From Fratercula arctica (taxonomy: Eukaryota; Chordata; Aves; Charadriiformes; Alcidae), in the NCBI GenBank assembly GCA_947846985.1, contig CANTUZ010000001.1, positions 117,383,757-117,447,756 on the forward strand: 64,000 nt of DNA, in the 5' to 3' direction. Below the pieces are notes generated by a model. That model was not told the origin of the DNA. It did no database searches and saw only the letters and a list, made by a program, of their open reading frames with translations. Position 1 is the stretch's first letter. The number at the start of each line of letters is the position of its first letter. Made by a program: the position numbers and the translations under genes. Of this stretch, positions 55,721 through 64,000 are shown piece by piece.

Positions 55721-58052
55721 CTGGAAAACATTTGAAATGTCATTTTAGAGACTGTTAATGTTCCTCCTTACACAGAATTTTTGATAAAGACCCTGGAAGC
55801 TCCTCAAGTGAAGAGCTCGTGAGTCAGGGGTCATGATATAAACGTGTGGAACTACTTTGATCTGTGGAGGATAATCTCCCAGGCAGCTGAGGGAAGGAGA
55901 CAGATTTTCAATTCAGATAAAAATTCATTTTTTCCGTTCTTGCTGTCATCAGAATTTTAATTTCCTAGATAGGAGCTGTGTGAAAGCGGCACATAAATCA
56001 AAGTTGTGTGTGCTCATGAGATTGGAGTGTCAGGACATTAGGGAAACAGATGTCCAAATTCCCTCAAAGGTCATAGGAATTGTTAGTGGAAAATCCCAGC
56101 CTTACCCAATGGACTAATGAAAGTTTTCTATTACATGAGCATTTTTTCTAACAAAAGCAAATGCTGATCTGATTCAGTGGGTTTCAAATTCCATTAAATT
56201 TAAACTCATTCCTCAGAATTTTCCTCAACTTCAGGAACACAAAAATCACTTAAACACACTGTGACTTAGCCTAGAAACCAATAGTTGCATATATTTCTAA
56301 TTGTCTACTTCTAGACACATGTTTTATATCTCCCAGCTCTTACTAATGCCGTTTGTTAACATCTAGCTTTGATATTGATATATAGATACATAGATGACAG
56401 GACAACAGTAAGTCCTAGTGCAGCTCTCAAATGAATCCCCCAGTGCTATAAATGTATCATGGGCAGCTCTCCAGCTCTTCCTGCTGCTTCTTCCAGAATT
56501 TTATTAAATACGTGGGAGCTGGCTCTGCCATGTGGGGTGAGCTCACACGAATCAGTCTGCAAGACGGATTGCATTAATTTCATTTTTGATTAATATACTT
56601 AGGGGTGATATTAGCACTGTAAACATTAGACAAATATATGGCACGACAGATGCTTAAAGAGCCTCTCAGAATTCTCTTTCATGAAGAAATTCATTATTAT
56701 AAAAGACTCTTAGCAGTTCCCTGTTATGAAACCTTCTTTAACTAGAGCCAACACAAGAGGATCTACATAGACCCTGGAAAAGATTTAGCTAGAAATCAGA
56801 ACAAGGTTTCTAACCACAAAAGGAATGAGAAACTGAGATAGCCTTTCAACAGCAATGGGGAAAGCAAACTATACAGTTTTCAAAGGCATTTATATAAAAA
56901 GGGTTATATCGCCTGGGTTGCCTGTGATATTTATGAGTCACAAGGTTCTTATCAATGATTCCACGTAAAAATAGTAAAAATAAATAAATAAATAAATCCA
57001 CACTCAAATGAACGAACAAGGCGAACAACTGTTTTGTACAGTCAGAAATTATTCTCCCCTGCCCAGAGCTTTCTTCAAGGATTTTTAGCCTAGACAAAAT
57101 ATATACAGTTCAGTACAGATATATTTCATTCAGATATACTGACACATTATTTATATGTATTTTACATGCTCCAGTGGACATCATGACATACATAGTACAT
57201 ACTGAAACTAAGGTTGACAATATATCCCCTTTTGGGGTTAAACGTCTATTTCAGTGTTATGAATTTGGGGGATAATGTCATTCAACCGTGGCAGAACCAA
57301 AGCAGTCTCCCAGCCACAGTTGAGTTTGCCCTAACAAATTAAAATTAAACTAGCGTTTCCCCTCAGATGGGATTTCATTTCTGCTACACTTCTTGTTTTG
57401 TCGCAAGTAAATCTTGGTGACACAGGGAGCATTCAAATTTTTTTAGGCTCGCTACCAACTTTGACAGAAAACAAAGATAAATCAACAACAGTATCAGTAT
57501 GTCTAAGGCTGGGGAAAGAAAACAGGCCAATAAAGTTTGCTAGAAAAACATTTCAAACACCCTCAGGTATAGGATTATTCCCTAAACTTTTCACACTTAG
57601 TGAAAAGGCTCTTGGCTCAGTACTATTGGTTTACTGATAAAATTTCCACACATTCATTCACTTTGCAAATCGCTTGGTAAGACATACAGGCTGACAACCA
57701 ATAAGCATAACTGCATTACAGTAATAATTCAGTCCTCAGACAAACAATTTCCATTGTTGGGTGCCAGAATGTTGTTTTGTTTTGGTTTTTTTTTTTTTTT
57801 AATCGACGTGACATACTAATAAAACAAAAATGTTCTTCATTTTGGAATAATACTTCCAGCAAACAGTCAAAAGGGACTAGCAGATCCCTACCTGGCTTTC
57901 TGAGCACATCATAATGTACACAAAATCAACTGGAAATAATGAAATATCAAGCAATAAGACCTGATGACGAATCAGAGCAGAGTGGCAGCAAATTCATAAC
58001 AAATTCAGAACACGAGCCAGTCCTGCACCATATAATTCTCCATTGCACTTAC
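55721..58052 (-). other. EPHA3 intron (2332 bp)
   Basis: Bounded by GTAAGTG and TTTTCCAG on the minus strand. Holds a short (AAAT)n microsatellite (56981-56999) and a T run near 57788; nothing else recognised. Confidence 0.9.
56981..56999. repeat. (TAAA)n microsatellite
   Basis: About five tandem TAAA units in an intron. Confidence 0.85.
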
Positions 58053-58114
58053 CCGTAGGAAGCTGTCCAGGGAACCATTTTCCATATATTCAGTAACAAT
58101 CATGACTGGTTTAC
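58053..58114 (-). CDS. EPHA3: EPHA3 exon: kinase hinge and gatekeeper (62 bp)
   Basis: This short exon was found by following the reading frame out of its neighbour. It starts with GT, completing the split Ser codon, then gives 20 codons reading K-P-V-M-I-V-T-E-Y-M-E-N-G-S-L-D-S-F-L-R. It covers strand beta5 and the hinge: the gatekeeper Thr is in I-V-T-E-Y-M, and N-G-S-L-D-S-F-L leads into helix D. The acceptor is TCGTAG at 58115-58120, using TAG rather than CAG. The donor is GTAAGTG directly after the CGG Arg codon. The length of 62 bp is the size I recall for this exon across Eph genes. Confidence 0.95.
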
Positions 58115-59463
58115 CTACGAATACATTACAGGGGTCAAGCATTTAAAATGAATACATGATGATCAGTAAAAACAGGCATTTCAGAAGTGTCCCCAAATCT
58201 TCTAAATCCCAAGGATAATTTTACATTTAGAAAGCAAGCAAAGGTTGCGTGGACAAAATCAGCTCTGTCCACAACTTAATTGTGATTTCTCTGACATCAA
58301 CAGAAATACAGTCGTTTCAACATAAACTGATACAATTTTTAGCAGCTCAAGTCCCAAGACGCAAAGTGAAGCATTTTCAGTATACAGTGTCTTATTCACC
58401 ACTGTTGAATATAAACCTTCATATAATTGTTGAATTTATGCAATGAAGTAGGTGCATTCTGCCGTGCATTTACCCCAGGTTCCCTCTGGAAGGGAACTGG
58501 GCACTTGCTCTGAGGGGAGTCATAGTTTCCTCTCCAGAGGTGCCCTGGTCTGCATGGGCACGGTTGGGATGTTCTCAGATACTATGGTAAGGGAGAGATT
58601 AAATGGTGTACATGGAGGCAACAGCAAAAAACCTCTCCCTCAGGAGGGTATTTACAACGCATTTAAATTGTAGAGCTTCAGTATTTTCCAAACACAAGCC
58701 AAGGAAAACGTTGGGGTGGGAACAGAGATGGAAGGGAAAGTGGGGAATAAAAGTCATAGAGGGCATTGGAAAGAAAAGCAGAGCTGTAATGTAGCCACCT
58801 CCCAGTGCTGGGGGTGAGCCCTCTTTACAGGCAGTCCTGCTTCCCTCTGTGGCGGGATCATGGATAACATGAACCTCTCCTCCTGCCAAGCACGACTTAG
58901 CCAGGGGCCGAGCACGCTGCATCCATGGGGCAGCGGCATGCTCTAAAGAAACAGCCCCGCATCCTTGAAAAGCCTCTAGTGTCTTTCAAAACTCATCCCT
59001 GCAGATTCAGATCAGAATCCAGACCATTCTTTCTACCCTAAGGTATTTTGTAACATAACCGAGGTATTATATGGAACCCTGACGTGTTGGGAGAGAAACG
59101 AACGCAAAAATTAATGTGATTATGGTGAAGTTTCCAGACAAAGGTCATGGCCCCGCTGATACTTTACCATCATATGGATTTTATTATTTCATAATATTTT
59201 CTAAAGCTTTGTTTATTTCCTCTTTGTGGTAGACAGAAAGGTGGGTAAGAGCATGAAGTTATTTAAGAAGATGAATTATCATTTCAAATATCATACAGGA
59301 AAGCATCTGACCATAAAAGCATGACAAAGGCCTGCAGACTGTATAGTAGGCATGGTGACATTTTAACTTTTAAAACTGAACAGCATGAGGCTTGAAAGAG
59401 GTACCCAGTATAATTAAAAGCAAGAAAGCCATTAAAAAAGCAAAGTAAATGGTAACAACTCCT

Positions 59464-59517
59464 TTTTTGTTTTTGTTTGTTTGTTTGTTTGTTTTTGTTT
59501 GTTTGTTTTTTTTTTCC
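59464..59517. repeat. (TTTG)n microsatellite with T run
   Basis: About eight TTTG units with occasional extra T, then a T run; intronic. Confidence 0.9.
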
Positions 59518-62500
59518 AGAAAATACAACTTCCACCAAATAGAAATTCTTAGAAGAGAAATATTAAGTTCAAAGAATGAGTTTAATATAATGAGAAGAAA
59601 ATCCTTTGTCCTCGTTGCATGGTTTAATGGGTTAAAACATCTTCTTTCTGCTGCGCAAATGATGTGTTATACTGTGGGAGTCACACTAATGGGTAACCGA
59701 CTCTGTCATCCATTACCTAGTAGGAACAAACTCTTTATCCAAAACATTAATCTTGAATTATATAGGATATGGTACAGATAAAAGACCTAATGATGTAAAA
59801 CCTCAAAAAAATTTCTGTTGCTTCCTTACTCTTGTTAGCAAGAAATATGCAGTGCAAGGAAAAGTACCTCACGCCGTGTATGTAACATAAACCCAAAGGC
59901 ATTTCTGGTAATGCTCAGAAAATGCTGCTGGATCTTTCAAGTAAAAGGGCAGCACACCAACGGGGCTATCCAGAAACGTCTACGATAAATCCACCTACTT
60001 TGAAACCAGGAGACAGGTGCCTGGTTTTTGTATAAACTCAGTCAATTTTATGACAAAGCAGATGACTGAAATTAGAGATGTCTAAGATACGTCTTTCAAA
60101 TTATTAGGAGAGCATCTTCCTGCCTTGCTCACCCATACTCTTAAAGCCCCAAGTGCAGGGTTTCAGTCTCGTTGAGTTGGAAACGTGTCCGTAATAAGAA
60201 GCATATGCTCTGAAGCAACACGGTGCACTTTTAAAAGAACATTCTGCATTCATTTATCAAAGCACAGCCGTTTATACATGATAACAACTTGTGTCAACAG
60301 TGTTGCTGAAATTTATTACAATAACAGGCTACAAATTGCTGTAAATTATTAGTAAACTAAGTAGAACATGTGCACTGGTTATTAAGACTACTGCCTACAG
60401 CGCGCCCAGCAGACTGGTGCATCAGGAAAACGCAGACCAGAAACCAACGTGAAGCAGGGGAACAACTCTGCGTTGGAGCTAAGGACTGAAGTCTTATTCT
60501 GGCGGGTGCAACCTCCTCCGTGCTGCCGGTGGGTTGTCCCACTGGCAAACCACAGCCGCACCAGCCTGGAAACTTCTCACACCAAATGGTCCTCTTACAG
60601 GACAACCGCAGTTATTAGGAGTGGCTTCAGAAGATCTGCTTAGTATGAAAAGCTAGATCACTGCTAAGGGCCACCTGTCAATAAGACTTTGGTTAATGAA
60701 GAAAAGGTCGTATCGCATGTTTGTCATGCATTACCTGTACTGAGAGCGATCCAGCAAATACTCCACAGCCTCTCTACTGACTGTACATAAACTAACACTA
60801 CTGAGGGTGATTTAATAGCTGCCATTAAAAAATATGAACACTTGCTAATTTGCTATTACAGTATATTAGTTTGTTTAAAAAAAAACCCAAAACACAAGCA
60901 AACCCCACAACCTTCTTGTCCTTCTATCACCCTACTGAATGTTAAAGAAAAGAAATGATTATCGTTACTTGCGTTTATGCCGTATAATTTTACCCAGTAA
61001 ACCGGGTACAAATAGTCCAAGAGCAGTTTTCTCAACTGCTGTATTCAAGCTGTCTGGAGAGGGTGATGTATCCCTCAGGCTTTTATCGACTTCAGCTGGG
61101 AATATTCAGAGCTTGCTCTCTCATACTTAAATGTGACAGGCAGCTGGCACTCCCAGCCCCCCCCAAACAGACAGCAGTCTGCTATGAATACAGCTGAGTA
61201 GCAAACTTACTAATAGTCACTTCTACAGAATACAGACAGAATTAGTAATGCGCATTCAAAAGCAATGCACAAATTCCTGCATGCACAGCAATTAAATTAT
61301 TTCCTCAAGTGCCACAGAAATACAAAATGTAACAAAATAGATTTTAGCTCAGCTGTGTACAGACTGGTGCTGGCATTTCAAGTAATTTTGGGACTGCAAA
61401 CGTTATTGTGACTGTACAAAGCGTGTGTCATTAAAAAGCAGGAGATAACTTGGATTTACACAGGCAGATCTGGCAGTCCTTTCCTAATAGGACTGTGAGA
61501 CCTAAGCTGAAGAATAACTTCTTTGTTATTTAAATCAGCAAAATAGACTTTCATGAATCACACCTAGAGAAAGTATTATTATTGTAATTACGTCTCTTCA
61601 TAACATACTGGGTTTTACATACCTTTCACTAGTTATTTTTAGACACATTCTTGTGCGTTTTTTATTTCATACAATTTGTTGCAGTAAGCTATGAAATTCT
61701 TTCATGCCTGTCTATGTTTGTGAAACCGCGAATCACGTAATTTGAAAACCAAGATTCCTTAAAACCAATAAAACCATCTACTTAAAGTATTTGGCATAGA
61801 CTTCTACCCAGTTAAACTGGAAATGTCCTCAGCACATTCTAATCAGTTCACTGAAATGGCAAGGAGCTGCTTTGCCGGCAGTCCTCTAGGACGAACCAGG
61901 AAACATCCTACTAATTTCTTCCGCTCCCCTGAAAAACTTCAGAGCAGTTCTGAATTATTTTTTTTTTTTTTTAGAATACCTCATATAAAATCTTATTGAT
62001 CTCCTACCTAATAACTACTGCAGGACTTTGATCATTAAATTTATCACCTTATGCTGCAATGGAAATTTAGAAAGTCTCTGAATTTACGTCTTACAAAACA
62101 AGCCAGTTGTGTTACTTTATGCAACCTCTCTTTTCTACTACTAACTATTTCTGTCTTTCCACCTCAAGGTAGAGGACTACGAGCAGCACAAGCAAGGAGA
62201 GCCAGAACTTGCCTCAATGAGGGAGCATCACCAGCACCAAATCCCAACAGCTGCTCATAAGGAGAAGAGCGTGCAGGATCTGAGTGGCTTCGAGGAGGCT
62301 ACCATGGTTGCCATGGGAAAGCTGGGGAGGAGCTCTAAGACCGACAGCACCGTTCAGGAATGCCCGTTACAAGTTGCTGTTATCTTAATGGAAGTAGAGC
62401 TGGAGAGGGTTCTTCGAATACGTTACTTTTCCAGGAAGGTACCAAACGTGGAAGGAGTTTTCAGTTATATTTTTGCCTCAACTCAAGAAGGTGATTTGTT

Positions 62501-63470
62501 ATCATAAACATAGACAAAAATATGCTTTAAACAAAAACCCCAAATAAACCCACAAAAAAAAAAAAAAAAATCCAAAGGCAGATTTAGAAAGTGCCTATTA
62601 GTAAAAACATAATTATTATCAAAGAAATAAAATCAATTTTATAACTAACAGGTTAAAGCCCCATGATTTCTTTTTGAGATTTTTACTAAGAGGTGTAAAT
62701 TCTAGAGGATCAGCATCTTTAGAATGCCTCTTAATGGTACATACCGAGTATCGTATGGAGTATTTTCCCTGCATGAAAACCATGTAGGAAAAAGTTTGGA
62801 CTTACTTTTTAATATACTAGTATCAGTTGCTGTAGCCAGGTAGGCTGTTCATTAGTTCGTGCTAATGCTAAAATCTAATGATTTAGTTGAAAGCAGAACA
62901 CATTGCTTCAGTGCAATTAGGAAACCTTAGGACATCAGACACCATGACTCCTAACAGATTGTCAGCAAGTGCCTCTTGGCCACTTTGTAGCAATTTGTAG
63001 CTTTGGAGTTCATTAACCTGCCAGTTTATTACCGAGCTGCACTGTTCTTCAGAAATGCTCCTTTTTCTCCATGTTCTCTAGTGTGGTTTTTTTTTTTTTC
63101 CCAGCAGATCATTTTTATTTCCCTTTTTTTTCCCATCTCATTAACCCAGGATACTGTTTTTAAGTTCTCAGCAGCAAGACAGTTGAAGGTGCTGCCAGCT
63201 GCGCTGCGGGCAATTGCCTCCGACGCTGTTCTTCATTGGATCCATCAGCGTGGGTTTAGCTGGTGCTTGCACATGGGTAATTTTTTTCCTGCTTTTGAGG
63301 AAACACAATATACATTGCAAAAGCCAAGCTATGTGTTTCTGCTGTTATCTCTTTTGAAGGATATTTGGCACATATTAACAGGGTTATAACATAAACATTT
63401 CTGGAAGGATTTGCAGAGCATAAACATGGATAATTCAGGTTTTTTATTTGTTTTTGCTCTTCCTTGAAGA

Positions 63471-63530
63471 TCACAGAATAATTTAGGGTGGAAGACACCT
63501 CCAGTGACATCTCCTATGCAAAACAGATGC
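63471..63530 (-). mobile_element. CR1-like 3' end scrap next to an EPHA3 splice donor
   Basis: The plus-strand ATCACAGAATAATTTAGGG followed by TGGAAGACACCTCCAGTGA resembles the start of many avian CR1 3' ends read in reverse (ATCACAGAATCATTTAGG, TGGAAAAGACC). Only about 60 bp can be matched. It ends roughly 10-15 bp from the GTAAGC donor at 63541-63546. Confidence 0.6.
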
Positions 63531-63546
63531 CCCTGTCATAGCTTAC

Positions 63547-63732
63547 TTTTAGTGACGACTCCCTCTAATCGAATGATATTCGGGTGGTCAAACTGCCCCA
63601 TGATGCTTGCTTCTCCCAGGAAGTCCCTTCTCTGTTTTTCTGTGTAGCCAACTTTCAGGGTTTTGATAGCCACTGAAATTTCCTTTTTAGACGGCAGCTT
63701 TAGGCGCCCACTGCACACTTCTCCAAATTCCC
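63547..63732 (-). CDS. EPHA3: EPHA3 exon: kinase N-lobe (glycine loop, VAIK lysine, helix C)
   Basis: This 186-bp exon encodes 61 full codons of the kinase N-lobe. It opens with two bases completing a Gly codon, then E-F-G-E-V, the second half of the glycine-rich loop. VAIK carries the ATP-binding lysine (human position 653 by back-counting). The helix-C glutamate lies in G-E-A-S-I-M-G-Q, followed by [13 protein letters not shown]. The acceptor is a pyrimidine-rich tract ending CAG at 63733-63735. The donor GTAAGC lies at 63541-63546 and leaves one base of a Ser codon, completed by the next exon. A stop lies just past the donor in the intron, as expected for a real exon end. A LINE-like scrap ends within about 20 bp of this donor. 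The preceding exon, holding the first glycines of the loop, is off the window. Confidence 0.97.
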
Positions 63733-64000
63733 CTGAAAAAGTGGGAAAAATGACAAAAGATGAAATGTAGTTATTTCATGGGGATTTAAGAAAGACTTAG
63801 AGTTCTGCAAAAGTCCCTGAAGTGTGATGTTTACCGGTGGGCCACAGACCGGAGTTCCAAAGAGACCTTCAGACAACTACTTAACATTTCCATGCTTGGG
63901 TTCTCCAGCTGCCAAACTGGATAACGTCACTTATTTACACTGCATATCCAGATGACTGCAGAGCAGAGGAATGCATAAATGTCACCAGAAAATTCCCTTT
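63733..64000 (-). other. Start of next upstream EPHA3 intron
   Basis: The sequence upstream of the N-lobe exon opens with the acceptor tract TTTTCAG at 63733-63739. No coding sequence is seen to the window end. Confidence 0.85.

Larger units (their letters stand above)
58115..63546 (-). other. EPHA3 intron (5432 bp)
   Basis: Bounded by GTAAGC and TTCGTAG on the minus strand. Includes a GC-richer patch at about 58.45-58.95 kb, a (TTTG)n microsatellite at 59.46 kb, T and A runs near 61.96 and 62.55 kb, and a LINE-like scrap beside the donor. No other exon recognised. Confidence 0.88.

Noticed and set aside
63003..63389. 128-codon plus-strand ORF near the N-lobe exon
   Set aside because: Hydrophobic stretches come from T-rich simple sequence; no family resemblance, and antisense to the EPHA3 intron.

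Overview
The window looks like bird nuclear DNA. It carries the 3' part of a vertebrate Eph receptor tyrosine kinase gene with large introns, CR1-type LINE 3' ends of the avian/reptilian kind, otherwise low repeat density, and many homopolymer and microsatellite tracts. The species cannot be told from the sequence.

The one convincing protein-coding gene is EPHA3, on the minus strand from about 63.7 kb down to 26.6 kb. Seven exons were rebuilt by hand: 63547-63732 (186 bp), 58053-58114 (62), 55511-55720 (210), 45282-45431 (150), 43172-43365 (194), 28222-28377 (156) and the coding part of the last exon, 26639-26744 (106). All junctions are GT..AG and all phases join without a break. They give about 353 residues, from just inside the glycine-rich loop of the kinase domain through the SAM domain to a C-terminal Pro-Val-Pro-Val and stop. 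Counting back from the C-terminus and assuming a 983-residue protein, the ATP lysine falls at 653, the catalytic Asp at 746 and the activation-loop Tyr at 779, the human EPHA3 numbering. The ectodomain, transmembrane and juxtamembrane exons lie beyond base 64000.

Layout: 1-23 kb is intergenic or downstream sequence with no recognisable gene. It holds simple repeats, including an uninterrupted 649-nt polypyrimidine block at 15604-16252, and an ancient LINE relic at about 21.05-22.05 kb. About 24-26.6 kb is the probable 3' UTR. From 26.7 to 64 kb are the EPHA3 exons and introns. The introns hold two closely related CR1 3' ends (29.67-30.31 kb and 55.0-55.23 kb), a short CR1-like scrap right beside a splice donor (about 63.47 kb), and a second old LINE relic (about 53.3-53.6 kb).

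No RNA gene, CRISPR array, intact transposon or second protein-coding gene could be supported, and nothing resembling a new multi-gene system was found. The more notable points are an Ala in place of the usual Val in the kinase D-x-W-S-x-G motif, the long polypyrimidine block, and the LINE scrap beside the splice donor.
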